Source: a virus. From it: 43,895 nt of DNA. A model generated the notes under the pieces. That model was not told the DNA's origin, made no database searches, and saw only the letters and a list, made by a program, of their open reading frames with translations. This document shows positions 17,309 through 25,982 of the stretch, in pieces. The stretch spans positions 1-43,895 of IMG/VR virus record IMGVR_UViG_3300022680_000020. One strand, given 5' to 3'. A program made the position numbers and the translations under genes. The first letter of the stretch is position 1; every line of letters starts with the position of its first letter.

Positions 17309-17327
17309 GATACCTACAGACTGTATC
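17309..17327 (+). promoter_or_regulatory. Operator-like palindrome before the tail chaperone
   Basis: GATACCTACAGACTGTATC: GATAC and GTATC form arms around CTACAGACTGTAT (17314-17326), a one-mismatch version of the CTAC-N5-GTAG element. Its core CTACAGACTGTA is identical to that at 38933-38944. The following GTATCTCTACAG repeats part of the arm. It sits in a 69-bp spacer between the tube and chaperone genes. Confidence 0.5.
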
Positions 17328-17353
17328 TCTACAGCAATCGCGACGGGGGGATC

Positions 17354-17830
17354 ATGGCGCGCGATACTCACTCGACCGAGATAGACGGCTACCGCTACGA
17401 GATGACGATGTTCGGGGCGACGCAATCCTATCGCCTATTCCATCGGCTGTTTCGGATGCTCGGTCCTACGCTCGGGCCTCTCCTCGAGGCCCTCGGCACG
17501 GCGAAGAATCTCGACGACGTAGACGTAGGCTCCGAGGCGGCAATCGCCGCAATCCGGTCGCTCACGCAATCGGTGAGCGAGGCCGACCTCGACCACGTCA
17601 TCGGTCAGCTTCGCGAGGCGACGCATGTCGGCGTCGAGGTGGGCTCTGAGAAGACGGTGCCGCTAAAACAGGTTTTCGATCTGCACTTCGCCGGTCGGTT
17701 CGGACCCATGGCGCGATGGATTGCATGGGGCCTCGGCGTTCAATACGGCTCTTTTTTGCCCGCCTTCGCGACTATGGGGACGCCAAGCGAGGGCGCCGCA
17801 TCCCTGGCGTCTCTGGCGGCGACAGCATAG
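17354..17830 (+). CDS. Tail assembly chaperone, unshifted product
   Basis: 158 residues from ATG 17354, preceded by GGGGGG at good spacing. The frame is open upstream, but this SD decides the start. YRYEMTMFGATQSYRLFHRLFRMLGP...DVGSEAAIAAIRSLTQSVSEADLDHVIGQLREATHVG resembles gpG-type chaperones that coat the tape measure protein before tube polymerisation. It ends at TAG 17828-17830 unless ribosomes slip at TTTTTTG (17752-17758). Confidence 0.8.
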   Translation: MARDTHSTEIDGYRYEMTMFGATQSYRLFHRLFRMLGPTLGPLLEALGTAKNLDDVDVGSEAAIAAIRSLTQSVSEADLDHVIGQLREATHVGVEVGSEKTVPLKQVFDLHFAGRFGPMARWIAWGLGVQYGSFLPAFATMGTPSEGAASLASLAATA

Positions 17831-18021
17831 CGATCCCCGAAAGGATCGACTGGTTTGTCTGGCGCCCCGTGTTTTCGCAGCACACTAGGGGCACGACGAA
17901 GGCTGAGGTAGACTCGCAATGGAGCATCCTAGATCTGGTCGATGCTCATGAATTGATCGACTTGCACGACGAGCTCGACCGGCGAGCGGCGGCGCAAGCG
18001 AAGCGGGGGAGCCGTGCCTAG
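17354..18021 (+). CDS. Tail assembly chaperone, -1 frameshift product (G-T type)
   Basis: A -1 slip at T-TTT-TTG moves translation into the frame reading ARLRDYGDAKRGRRIPGV and onward. It continues through RIDWFVWRPVFSQHTRGT, VDSQWSILDLVDAHELIDLHDELDRRAAAQ to TGA-side stop at 18019-18021. The shifted extension adds about 87 residues and ends inside the start of the tape measure gene. That matches the G/GT arrangement conserved in long-tailed phages, where the T domain recruits the tube protein to the tape measure. No independent start codon with SD is apparent for the extension. Confidence 0.75.
17752..17795 (+). promoter_or_regulatory. Programmed -1 frameshift signal (TTTTTTG plus stem)
   Basis: TTTTTTG at 17752-17758 is read in the zero frame as (TC)T TTT TTG, a canonical X-XXY-YYZ slippery heptamer. 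Two bases later CGCCTTCGC (17761-17769) can pair with GCGAGGGCG (17787-17795), eight Watson-Crick pairs and one G-U, a possible stimulatory stem. The short spacer suggests the lowest pairs may be open when the ribosome stalls. Confidence 0.8.
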
Positions 18022-20527
18022 TCTGCGAGACGTGTTCGTTCGGCTCGGAGTCAAGACCGACAAGAAGGACTTCGATCGGGCCGACAAGGGTATAGGCAAG
18101 CTCAAGGACGGCGCGAGCAAGCTCAGCTCTGTCATGAGAAACGCCATGGCGGCGCTCGTCGGCGTCGGCGTCGTCGCAGGGTTGCGCTCTATCACCGAAC
18201 AAACGAGGGCGCTCGGTGACCGCCTCGACAAGGTCTCTCAGCAAATAGGCGTCTCGGCCGACGCCCTACAAGAGTTCGAGTTCGCCGCGGGCCTCGCTGG
18301 CGCGAGCTCAGACGACGTCTCCATGTCGTTGCGCATTCTAGCGCGCAACGCTCTCGAGGCGTCGCAGGGCTCGAAGGAGTACGCCGACGACTTCAAGGCG
18401 CTAGGAATTCAGCTCACCGACGGCGCCGGTAGAATGCACACCGTCGACAACCTCCTCATGCAAGTCGCCGATGGTATGTCGCGCCTCGGCACCGACACCG
18501 AGCGGACGGCGCTCGCGCAATCGGTTCTCGGCCGCTCGGGCTCGAAGCTGATACCTCTTCTGAAGCAAGGCTCCGCAGCGATCGCCGAGCAACGGGCCGA
18601 GGCTCGCGAGCTCGGCCTCATGAATAAGCGACAGATCGCTCAGGCTGTCGAGCTCACTGATAACCAGCTCCGCATGAGCAAGGCGATCGCGACCGTCAAG
18701 TTCCTTCTCGTCGACCAGCTCCTACCCGGTATCAACGACGCAACGGTCGCCATGACCGATTGGCTAAAGAGCAACCGAGAGGCGATCCGTATCGGCCTCG
18801 GGCGTTTCTTCTCTCGCCTCGGTCGTGTGATCAAGGCCGTTGGCCGATTCATCGGATCCGTGGTAGACGCAACATCGTCATGGGCAGACGAGCTCGACCC
18901 CCTCGGAAAGCAGATACTAGGGATCGCGAAGATCGTCCTTGGGTTGCTCGCCGTCCTCATGCTTCCCGGGGGGGCGATGCTCCTCATTGGCGCCGCCGTC
19001 GCCCTATTGATCGAGGACTTCCAACGATGGCGTGAGGGGGGCGAGAGCGTCATCGGCGACCTGGTCGAGGCGTTTCGGGGGCTCGCCCTTTTCATCGGCG
19101 ACTGGGCTTCTGAGGCGCTCGCGCCCATCAAGTCGTGGGCGAAAGGCGCTGGCGCCGCGGTGGCCTCGGTGTTCGCCTCGGCGAAGGACGCACTCGCCGA
19201 GCTCGGCGCCGCCGTCGAGGGCTACGCGGGGCGCCTCTCCGAGGCCGGCGCGGCCCTCGGGCAATGGGTCGACGACCATCGCGAAGGCATCTCGATCGTT
19301 ACGTCGATGGCGACGGCCGCCGCCCTCGTCGTCTCGAGGGCATGGATTGCGTCGGCCGCCCGTGCGGCGCTGGCGTGGGTCCGATGGCACGCCCTCGGCG
19401 CGTCGATCTACTTGCGATACTTCCTCAAGGTCGTCGTGCCGACGGCGCTCAGAACCTCGGCGGCGTGGGTCGCCTCGGCGGCAAGGTCGTCGGCGGCGTG
19501 GGTTGTTGCGCAAGCCAGAATGGCCGCACGCTTCGTCGCCACCTCGGCGGCGGCCGTCGCCTCAGCAGTCGCCACCTCGGCGGCGTGGGTTGCCTCGGCG
19601 GCGCGTACGGCGGCCGCGTGGCTCGTCTCCATGGCGCCGCTCGTCCTCACCTCGGCGTTGCTCGCCATCATTGTCGGCACTGTGATCTTCCTCGGGCGCG
19701 AGCTCGTTCGGCTCGCCCTCGGGCAGGAGAACGTCTTCTCGACAATGTGGCAGGGAATCAAGGATCTCATTGCCAAGTACGGCGGGATCCTACCGGCCAT
19801 CGGCGAGATGCTCACCGAGGCGCTGCGCTATTGGGTTAAGTTTTTCGGAGGGACCGGCGAGCAAGTCGACAAGTGGGTCGCGTCCCTCAAGGCGACGCTC
19901 ACCGACGTTTGGGACACGACGATCGACTATTGGGAGACGAAGGCGAAGGCGTTTTTCGACTGGCTCGGCGAGCTCGTCCCAGACTTCGGTTTCGGTGTCG
20001 ACGACGAGGCCGAGGCCGAGGCCGAGGCCGAGGTCGAGAAGCCAGCGCCAGCGGACGATCGAGGGGCGCCGCCGCAACGGCCAGCGCTTGCGCGCCTCGC
20101 AGGAGCGACCGGCGCTGGCCCTCTGATAGACGATGCTCGGTATGGCGTCGCCGAGCTCGGTATGGGGGCCGGCGTCGGTCCACTGCGCCCCGGCGAGCCC
20201 GGGACCCCTGGCCTCTCAGGGGCGCCAGGGACCCCTGGCCTCTCAGGGGCGCCAGGGGCGCCAGGGGCGCCAGGGGCGGCCGGTTTACCGGGGGCCGAGG
20301 CTCTGCCATTCTTCGAGGCGTTCGCCGCTCCTACGGCCACCGCGGCACCGAGAAACGTCTCGCAGACCGTCACTCACAATGAGAGGCAGACCGTCAACGT
20401 CGAGGTTAAAGCGACCCCTGGCATGAACGAGGAGCGGCTCGCCGAGTCGACGGCGAGAGTGGTTAGTAAGGTCCTCGACAGCAAGCTCAGAATGGCGCAG
20501 CAGTCCTACGCCCTCGAGGCGCCATGA
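18014..20527 (+). CDS. Tail tape measure protein
   Basis: 837 residues from GTG 18014 with GGGGGAGCC upstream, overlapping the chaperone extension by 8 bp. The N-terminus (LRDVFVRLGVKTDKKDFDRADKGIGKLKDGASKLSSVMRNAMAALVGV) and the region IGVSADALQEFEFAAGLAG are typical. Hydrophobic, likely membrane-active segments lie at about 300-345 (ILGIAKIVLGLLAVLMLPGGAMLLIGAAVALLI) and 535-570. Ala/Trp/Ser repeats occupy about 480-540. Unusually, residues about 727-761 are a collagen-like Gly-X-Y tract. The protein sets tail length and may help DNA cross the membrane. Confidence 0.88.
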   Translation: MPSLRDVFVRLGVKTDKKDFDRADKGIGKLKDGASKLSSVMRNAMAALVGVGVVAGLRSITEQTRALGDRLDKVSQQIGVSADALQEFEFAAGLAGASSDDVSMSLRILARNALEASQGSKEYADDFKALGIQLTDGAGRMHTVDNLLMQVADGMSRLGTDTERTALAQSVLGRSGSKLIPLLKQGSAAIAEQRAEARELGLMNKRQIAQAVELTDNQLRMSKAIATVKFLLVDQLLPGINDATVAMTDWLKSNREAIRIGLGRFFSRLGRVIKAVGRFIGSVVDATSSWADELDPLGKQILGIAKIVLGLLAVLMLPGGAMLLIGAAVALLIEDFQRWREGGESVIGDLVEAFRGLALFIGDWASEALAPIKSWAKGAGAAVASVFASAKDALAELGAAVEGYAGRLSEAGAALGQWVDDHREGISIVTSMATAAALVVSRAWIASAARAALAWVRWHALGASIYLRYFLKVVVPTALRTSAAWVASAARSSAAWVVAQARMAARFVATSAAAVASAVATSAAWVASAARTAAAWLVSMAPLVLTSALLAIIVGTVIFLGRELVRLALGQENVFSTMWQGIKDLIAKYGGILPAIGEMLTEALRYWVKFFGGTGEQVDKWVASLKATLTDVWDTTIDYWETKAKAFFDWLGELVPDFGFGVDDEAEAEAEAEVEKPAPADDRGAPPQRPALARLAGATGAGPLIDDARYGVAELGMGAGVGPLRPGEPGTPGLSGAPGTPGLSGAPGAPGAPGAAGLPGAEALPFFEAFAAPTATAAPRNVSQTVTHNERQTVNVEVKATPGMNEERLAESTARVVSKVLDSKLRMAQQSYALEAP
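20192..20296 (+). repeat. Collagen-like Gly-X-Y tract encoded in the tape measure gene
   Basis: Eleven uninterrupted triplets (GEP GTP GLS GAP GTP GLS GAP GAP GAP GAA GLP) followed by GA. At the DNA level a 27-bp unit occurs twice and then a 9-bp unit GGGGCGCCA repeats, showing recent expansion. Such tracts are common in tail fibres but unexpected in a tape measure. Confidence 0.9.
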
Positions 20528-21030
20528 TGGCAATCGTGAGTCTGATATTCAAGCGACGCGTTCGCCTCGGAGTGGCGGCCTCGGACGAATTCCTACCGTT
20601 CGGCGCAATCGAGCTCGACGCGAGCCTCGACGAGACGCACGTCGCCGAGAACGAGGTTACTCAATTCCCGGTCGAGGTGGGCGCCGATATCACCGACCAC
20701 GTTCGGCGTCAGCCAGACCGTTGCACGATCCGAGGGCTTATCAGTAATCACCCTCTCGTCCCCGGCCTCGGCGTCGGAGGGGGCCGAGCGGCTGAGGGCT
20801 ATCAGAAGCTCCTCGCCATGGTCGACGAGGCTCAGCTCATTTCAGTCGTGACGACGCTGCGCCAATATCAGGACATGGTCATAGAGAGCCTCGAGGTTCC
20901 GAGAGACCCTCAGTTCTCGTCGTCGGTGCAATGCTCGATCTCGCTGCGACAAGTCCTCACCGCGGAGGTCGCGACGTCGGCGGGCACGACCGACCTCGGA
21001 CGGCAGAACGCGACGGAGGTGGCGGGCTGA
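20524..21030 (+). CDS. Baseplate Dit-like distal tail protein
   Basis: 168 residues from ATG 20524 (ATGA overlap). GAIELDASLDETHVAENEVTQFPVEVGADITDHVRRQPDRCTIRGLISNHPL, then GYQKLLAMVDEAQLISVVTTLRQYQDMVIESLEVPRDPQFSSSVQCSISLRQV, is the pattern of Dit-like proteins in small-baseplate myophages. It is expected to form the ring at the tube tip that anchors plug, hub and wedge proteins. Confidence 0.8.
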   Translation: MMAIVSLIFKRRVRLGVAASDEFLPFGAIELDASLDETHVAENEVTQFPVEVGADITDHVRRQPDRCTIRGLISNHPLVPGLGVGGGRAAEGYQKLLAMVDEAQLISVVTTLRQYQDMVIESLEVPRDPQFSSSVQCSISLRQVLTAEVATSAGTTDLGRQNATEVAG

Positions 21031-21347
21031 TGGCAACGCTCAACCTTCCCGTGTTCGCAAGCAACCTCGACCATCGCTACTCGATCGTCCTCGACGGCGA
21101 GACGTTCATTCTCGAATACCATTACAACGCACGGGCCGACCGTTGGACAATGCACGTCCTCGACGTCACGAGCTCGCCGGTTCGCCACGGCGTCCGCCTC
21201 GTCGTCCTCGACGATCTACTCCGACGCGTGGCGCTCGCGAGCAAGCCCGCTGGTCAGCTCGCCATCGTCGACCCGAGCGGAAACGACACCGAGCCCTCGG
21301 CCTCGACGTTCGGCGCTGAGGCGTTGCTGAGATACGTCGAGGCCTGA
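21030..21347 (+). CDS. Baseplate plug protein
   Basis: 105 residues from ATG 21030 (TGATG overlap). The motifs LDHRYSIVLDGETFILEYHYNARADRWTMHVLD and the C-terminal DLLRRVALASKPAGQLAIVDPSGNDTEPSASTFG are typical of the phage baseplate plug family. These small beta proteins lie between the Dit-like ring and hub in compact baseplates such as cyanophage Pam3. Length is normal. Confidence 0.8.
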   Translation: MATLNLPVFASNLDHRYSIVLDGETFILEYHYNARADRWTMHVLDVTSSPVRHGVRLVVLDDLLRRVALASKPAGQLAIVDPSGNDTEPSASTFGAEALLRYVEA

Positions 21348-22189
21348 TGTCTACGCGTCTCTACAATCGCGACGTGAGGGTCGTTGCAGGGCCTCTCACG
21401 ATAGAGCCGAGGACGGCGACGGGCGAGAATCAGCCCATGCTGGCGCTCACGTTCTCGGTCGCAGCGAACCGAAGCCGAGAGCCGAACACGGGCGAGATCA
21501 GGATCTACAATCTGAGAGCAGAGAACCGCGCCGCCCTACAAGAGGCGGGCCTCGAGGTCGTCCTCGAGGCGGGCTACGTCGGCGACCTCCGAACGCTATT
21601 CAAGGGCGACACCGTCACGACGACAATCGAGCGCGACGCCGTCAACTGGGCGACTACGGTCGAGCTCACCGACGGCGGAAAGGAGATGGCGAAGGCGAGA
21701 GTCAACGTCTCCTCGCGCGGTGGCCAGGGCGTCGGAGGTGCGCTTCGCGAGGTGGCGAACGCCCTCGGCCTCGACGTTGGCAACCTCGAGGACAAGCTCG
21801 CCGGCAACCGATCGGTACTCAAGGAATTCCTCTCGGGCTTCTCCTTCTCGGGCTCGGCGGCCGACGCCGTCGACCAGCTCGCGTCGTCGATGGGCCTCGG
21901 CTTCTCGGTGCAGGGTAAGACGATGCAATTTCTCGGGGCGAAGGAGGCATTGCCAGGGCCGGCCGTCGTGCTCAGTCCGTCGACCGGATTGCTTGGCTCG
22001 CCCTCGGTGGGCGAGAAGGGCGTCGTCACGGCGAGGTCGTTGCTCAACGGATTGCTTGTCCCTGGCCGGCGCGTCGAGCTGAGCTCGGCCATCGTCGAGG
22101 GCGCCTATGTCTGCGACTCAGTGAAGCACGACGGCGATACATGGGGCGACGCGTGGACCTCCGAGGTTGAGTTAGGGGGGATAGCATGA
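21347..22189 (+). CDS. Baseplate hub protein (gp27/gpD-like)
   Basis: 280 residues from ATG 21347 (TGATG overlap). The N-terminal RLYNRDVRVVAGPLTIEPRTATGENQPMLALTFSVAANRSREPNTGEIRIYNL is characteristic of small myophage hubs. The middle helical domain (GVGGALREVANALGLDVGNLEDKL...AVDQLASSMGLGFSVQG) and the ending EGAYVCDSVKHDGDTWGDAWTSEVELG also fit. It forms the trimeric hub linking the tube to the spike encoded next. Confidence 0.8.
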   Translation: MSTRLYNRDVRVVAGPLTIEPRTATGENQPMLALTFSVAANRSREPNTGEIRIYNLRAENRAALQEAGLEVVLEAGYVGDLRTLFKGDTVTTTIERDAVNWATTVELTDGGKEMAKARVNVSSRGGQGVGGALREVANALGLDVGNLEDKLAGNRSVLKEFLSGFSFSGSAADAVDQLASSMGLGFSVQGKTMQFLGAKEALPGPAVVLSPSTGLLGSPSVGEKGVVTARSLLNGLLVPGRRVELSSAIVEGAYVCDSVKHDGDTWGDAWTSEVELGGIA

Positions 22190-22932
22190 GGGCTCAGAGC
22201 CGAACGCCAGACCTCGCCGAGGTCCTTCGGTCCGCCGTCAAGGCCATGCAGGCTCAGCTTCATACGTCCCTACCGGGACGCGTGCTAGCCTACGACGCCA
22301 CCGAACAAAAGGCCGACGTTCAACCGCTCCTGCGACGGCCTCTCGTGGCCTCGGACGGCACCGAGCTCGACGCCGAGAGCTTGCCGATCCTACACGACGT
22401 CCCGGTCGCGTTTCCTCGAGGGGGCTCGGGGACTGGCGCATTCTTTCTGAGCTGGCCTCTCGCCGCGGGCGACCTCGTCCACCTCGTTTTCGTCGAGCAC
22501 TCGATCGATCAATGGCTCGCGACGGGGCCGACGGCCTCGGGCGAGATGCCCGAGGTGACACCGCTCAACTACCGATCGCACGACCTCTCGGACGCGGTGG
22601 CCTATCCTGGTCTCTACCCTCGCGCTCTCTCGCTTCCCGACGCCGACGCCGACGACGCCGTTCTCGGGCGCAGCGAGGGTATTCAGATCCACGTCACGCC
22701 GGGGGACACCGTCGAGCTCAGGGTCGACGGCGCCGCCGAGGTGAGCGCTTGCGTCGCCGAGACGCTCAGGCAATGGTGGGACTCCGAAGTCAAGCCGAGG
22801 CTCGACGCGTTCGACGCTCACACTCACGCAACGGGCGTCGGCCCTAGCGGGCCACCGACGCCGACGGTTGCAGCCCCGGCGATGGACACCGAGATTGCAA
22901 GCGATCGCCTCAAGCTCAAGGCCAACGGATGA
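22186..22932 (+). CDS. Membrane-puncturing spike (Gp138 type)
   Basis: 248 residues from ATG 22186 (ATGA overlap). LHTSLPGRVLAYDATEQKADVQPLLRRPL and VPVAFPRGGSGTGAFFLSWPLAAGDLVHLVFVEHSIDQW match the Gp138 OB-fold. HDLSDAVAYPGLYPRA follows. A beta-helix-like region with DAFDAHTHATGVGPSGPPTPTV (His-rich tip) ends the protein, as in central spikes that may hold a metal ion. Role: piercing the host envelope after contraction. Confidence 0.85.
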   Translation: MRAQSRTPDLAEVLRSAVKAMQAQLHTSLPGRVLAYDATEQKADVQPLLRRPLVASDGTELDAESLPILHDVPVAFPRGGSGTGAFFLSWPLAAGDLVHLVFVEHSIDQWLATGPTASGEMPEVTPLNYRSHDLSDAVAYPGLYPRALSLPDADADDAVLGRSEGIQIHVTPGDTVELRVDGAAEVSACVAETLRQWWDSEVKPRLDAFDAHTHATGVGPSGPPTPTVAAPAMDTEIASDRLKLKANG

Positions 22933-23405
22933 CGATGTCCGAAAACACGCTGGCGCTCCTCCTCGAGGGCCTCACTCCGACGGACGACGAGGCCGAGGCG
23001 CGAGAGGCGCTGGCCGACGCGTATGCAAGCTACGCCGGGGACGCCTCGGCCGGCGAGGTCGATATGCCCGAGGTGAGCGAGGAGACGGGGCGAGCTGCGA
23101 TGGCCGCCGCCCTCGTGGGCATGAGCGCGCCGAACGCCGGCCTCTCAGTCATACCGTCGGCCGTCGTCGCATTCTGGGCGGCCGCCGTGGCGCCGCCCTG
23201 GCCGCCCTCGGTGGCCGCTACGCCGCCGCCGAACGCAACCCTTGCTGCGACCTTCGCCTCGACGTGCGCGGCTCTCACGGACGCCAGCGCTACTCTCGAG
23301 GAGGCCGCCGAGGCTATCGCCGCGACCATGCACGCCGAGGCCATCGAGGGGGGCGAGATGCTTATACCGCCACCGGCGACCGGGACAGCGACGGCGATTG
23401 AATGA
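22929..23405 (+). CDS. Baseplate-region hypothetical protein, Ala/Pro-rich
   Basis: 158 residues from ATG 22929 (ATGA overlap). The helical acidic N-terminus (ALLLEGLTPTDDEAEAREALADAYASYAG) is followed by GRAAMAAALVGMSAPNAGLSVIPSAVVAFWAAAVAPPWPPSV, a conserved-looking pattern found in proteins encoded between spike and wedge genes in similar phages. No biochemical role is known to me. Probably a small structural or assembly factor. Confidence 0.65.
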   Translation: MTMSENTLALLLEGLTPTDDEAEAREALADAYASYAGDASAGEVDMPEVSEETGRAAMAAALVGMSAPNAGLSVIPSAVVAFWAAAVAPPWPPSVAATPPPNATLAATFASTCAALTDASATLEEAAEAIAATMHAEAIEGGEMLIPPPATGTATAIE

Positions 23406-23415
23406 GGGGGACGCT

Positions 23416-23784
23416 ATGGACCTAGCGCTCACGACCGCGGGCGACCTCGACCTCGCCGAGAACGACCTCGCTCTCGTCGACGGCCTCGAGGCGATCCGGC
23501 AGGAATTGCAGATCCGATACCGTTTTTTCCTCGGGGAATGGTTCCTAGACCGCGGCGAGGGAGTGCCGTATATACGGGATGTTCTCAAGAAAAACCCGAA
23601 CGAGGGTCAGGTGAGGGCGCTCCTCGCCGAGGTGGCGCGCACGACGCCGGGGGTTACCGAGGTGCAACGGATCGAGCTCGACCTCGACGCCGCGCAACGA
23701 TTGCTAACGGTGACGCTCGACTTGCAAGCTAGCGTTGACGGCGAGCTGGCATATCTCCCGTTCGTTGTCGAGGTGAGCATATGA
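23416..23784 (+). CDS. Baseplate wedge protein (gpW/gp25-like)
   Basis: 122 residues from ATG 23416, with GAGGGGG 5 bp upstream deciding this start over the longer open frame. DLALTTAGDLDLAENDLALVDGLEAIRQELQIRYRFFLGEWFLDRGEGVPYIRDVLKKNP is the classic gp25-like pattern; RFFLGEWFLD and GVPY are diagnostic. It forms the inner wedge that connects hub and baseplate J to the sheath. Confidence 0.88.
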   Translation: MDLALTTAGDLDLAENDLALVDGLEAIRQELQIRYRFFLGEWFLDRGEGVPYIRDVLKKNPNEGQVRALLAEVARTTPGVTEVQRIELDLDAAQRLLTVTLDLQASVDGELAYLPFVVEVSI

Positions 23785-25424
23785 GCTCCTACGGTGTGCT
23801 CTCGACCGGCTTCGCGAAGAAGACTCGGCAGCAAGTCATCGACGAGGTCGTCGCCGAGCTCAAGGCGACCGTGTCGCCGAACCTCAACACCGAGTCGACC
23901 TCGGTGCTCGGGCAAATCATTGGCGTTCTAGCCGACCAGGTGAGCGAGGACTGGGACGTTCTCGAGGAGGTCTACCTTTCTCAGTATCCCGATAGCGCCT
24001 CGGCCGCATCGCTCGACGGCGTGGCCGCTCTCACCGGCGCGACGCGGCTTGCGGCCACGGCCTCGACGGTGACGCTCACGCTCACCGGCGACGACGCGAC
24101 CTCCGTTGCCATCGGCCGCCAGGCTCGCGTTCCATCGGGCGGCACCTTCGCCACGACGGCCGCCGCGACGATCACCGAGGCGACCGCGTGGGATGGCTCG
24201 GCGGCCTATAGCGTGGGCGATATCGTCCGCAATGCGTCGCCCGATCGGATCTACCGATGCGCTATCGCCGGGACCTCGGCGGCCTCGGGGGGGCCGACGG
24301 GGACTGGCTCGGCCATCGTCGATGGCTCGGTGACGTGGAGACATATCGGCCTCGGCGAGGGCTACGCGACGGCCGCCGCGACGGCGACTGAGACGGGGCC
24401 GGTCGCAGGTGCGGCATACCAGGTCACCGAGATTGTTACCGCGGTCTCGGGGTGGCTCGGAGTCAACAACCTCTCCGACGCCGACCTCGGGCGCGATATC
24501 GAAACGGATGCCGCGTTTCGGCGCCGCCGCGAAAACCTACTGACCATCGGGGGCAAGGGCACCGTCGAGACGATCCGCGCGAAGCTCCTTCTCGTCGACG
24601 ACGTCACCGAGGCGTTTGTGTTCGAGAACACAAGCGACCTCACCGACGCGAACGGCGTACCGCCTCACGCCATTGAGTGCGTCGTGCTCGGGGGCCTCGA
24701 CGCCGATATCGCTCAGGCGATATTCGACGACAAGCCAGCGGGCATCGCCACCTACGGGGGCGATATCACCGAGACGGTTACCGATGCTCAGGGGACCTCT
24801 CACGAGATCAACGCGAGCCGCGCCGACCAGATCGAGATCTACATTGCGATCACCGTGCGCACCGATGGCAACTACCCGGCCGACGGCGACGACCAGGTTG
24901 CCGCTCAGCTTGCGGCGCTGGGCGAAACGCTGAGCATCGGCGACGACGTGATCTATAACCAGTTCCTTGGCGAGTCGCTCACGACCGCGGGCGGCGTCTC
25001 GGGCGTGGTCGACGTCGTGGCCATGGCCCTCGACAAGCGACCCGTCACGCTCACGACGACGAACACTGAGACCTTCGCCCTCGCCAACGGCGAGACGCTC
25101 ACCGTCAAGGTCGACGGCACGACTGAGCAAACCGTGACGTTCTCGACCGGGGACTTTGCGGACATCGCGAACGCCACGGCGGCTGAGGTGGCCGCGGTCC
25201 TCTCGACTCAGCTCGCGACACCGTCGGCCACGGGCGGGACGAGCGCGGGGGCGGTTACCCTCACGAGCGACTCGGGCGGCACGGTGCAAGTCACGGGCGG
25301 CACGGCGAACGCGGCCCTTGGGTTTCCGACGGCGTTCGTACCGACCGGGACGAGCAACGTCTCGATCGGGAGCCGGCAAGTCGCCGTGTTCGATACCTCA
25401 CGGATCGCGGTGGCCTCGGTATGA
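23781..25424 (+). CDS. Baseplate J-like protein (gpJ/gp6-like)
   Basis: 547 residues from ATG 23781 (ATGA overlap). The N-terminus SYGVLSTGFAKKTRQQVIDEVVAELKATVSPNLNTESTSVLGQIIGVLADQVSEDWDVLEEVY and the J core (LGRDIETDAAFRRRRENLLTIGGKGTVETIRAKLLLVDDVTEAFVFEN) are typical. Residues about 430-535 add a beta domain (TFALANGETLTVKVDGTTEQTVTFS...LGFPTAFVPTGT) related in style to the small inserted domains of the tail terminator and sheath. It forms the wedge arms. Confidence 0.88.
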   Translation: MSSYGVLSTGFAKKTRQQVIDEVVAELKATVSPNLNTESTSVLGQIIGVLADQVSEDWDVLEEVYLSQYPDSASAASLDGVAALTGATRLAATASTVTLTLTGDDATSVAIGRQARVPSGGTFATTAAATITEATAWDGSAAYSVGDIVRNASPDRIYRCAIAGTSAASGGPTGTGSAIVDGSVTWRHIGLGEGYATAAATATETGPVAGAAYQVTEIVTAVSGWLGVNNLSDADLGRDIETDAAFRRRRENLLTIGGKGTVETIRAKLLLVDDVTEAFVFENTSDLTDANGVPPHAIECVVLGGLDADIAQAIFDDKPAGIATYGGDITETVTDAQGTSHEINASRADQIEIYIAITVRTDGNYPADGDDQVAAQLAALGETLSIGDDVIYNQFLGESLTTAGGVSGVVDVVAMALDKRPVTLTTTNTETFALANGETLTVKVDGTTEQTVTFSTGDFADIANATAAEVAAVLSTQLATPSATGGTSAGAVTLTSDSGGTVQVTGGTANAALGFPTAFVPTGTSNVSIGSRQVAVFDTSRIAVASV

Positions 25425-25972
25425 CGACGATGCAAGTCAATCGAGCCCGCATCTCCGAGGCGCTCGCCCGCTTGATCGACCAGTTCCGAGGGCAACCTAT
25501 CATCGGCGCGTTCGTCGCGGCATGGGCTCGGCAGTCTCAGGCGGTCGAGGCCACATCGTTCGGGCTCCTCGAGGAGACTTGGCTCGCGACGGCGATCGGA
25601 GTTCAGCTCGACGGCCTCGGAGAGATCGTGGGCGTCGAGCGCGGCGGCCTCTCTGACACCGACTACCGATTGCGCATCCGAGCTCAGGTGAAACGAAACG
25701 TCTCGTCCGGCACGATAGACGAGCTCCTCGAGTTATGCACCGACCTCGGGGCGACGAGCGTCGTGCTCACCGAAACGCCGCCCGCAAAGATCGCCCTCGA
25801 CTCGCAATCGATCGTCGTGAGCGGTTTGCAGATCGGGCGTCTCGCCGCATCGGCGAAGCCCGCTGGCGTGGGTTTCAGCTTTACCTGGTACGAAAGCTCG
25901 ACTCCATTCAAGTTTGACACCGCTGGGCAGGGGCTCGACCAGGGCGAGCTCGGCGAAATGATCACCGTCTGA
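25421..25972 (+). CDS. Baseplate/fibre connector (DUF2612-like)
   Basis: 183 residues from ATG 25421 (ATGA overlap). GVQLDGLGEIVGVERGGLSDTDYRLRIRAQVKRNVSSGTIDELLELCTDLG is the DUF2612 signature, and the end LIGR-like part plus FKFDTAGQGLDQGELGEMITV is also typical. It is the last wedge-side protein before the fibre genes and probably anchors the receptor-binding fibre. Confidence 0.82.
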   Translation: MTTMQVNRARISEALARLIDQFRGQPIIGAFVAAWARQSQAVEATSFGLLEETWLATAIGVQLDGLGEIVGVERGGLSDTDYRLRIRAQVKRNVSSGTIDELLELCTDLGATSVVLTETPPAKIALDSQSIVVSGLQIGRLAASAKPAGVGFSFTWYESSTPFKFDTAGQGLDQGELGEMITV

Positions 25973-25982
25973 GGGGATACCG

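Noticed and set aside
24537-25379. 280-residue - strand open frame opposite baseplate J
   Set aside because: Shadow of high-GC coding; very Arg/Gly-rich composition and no SD or conserved motif.
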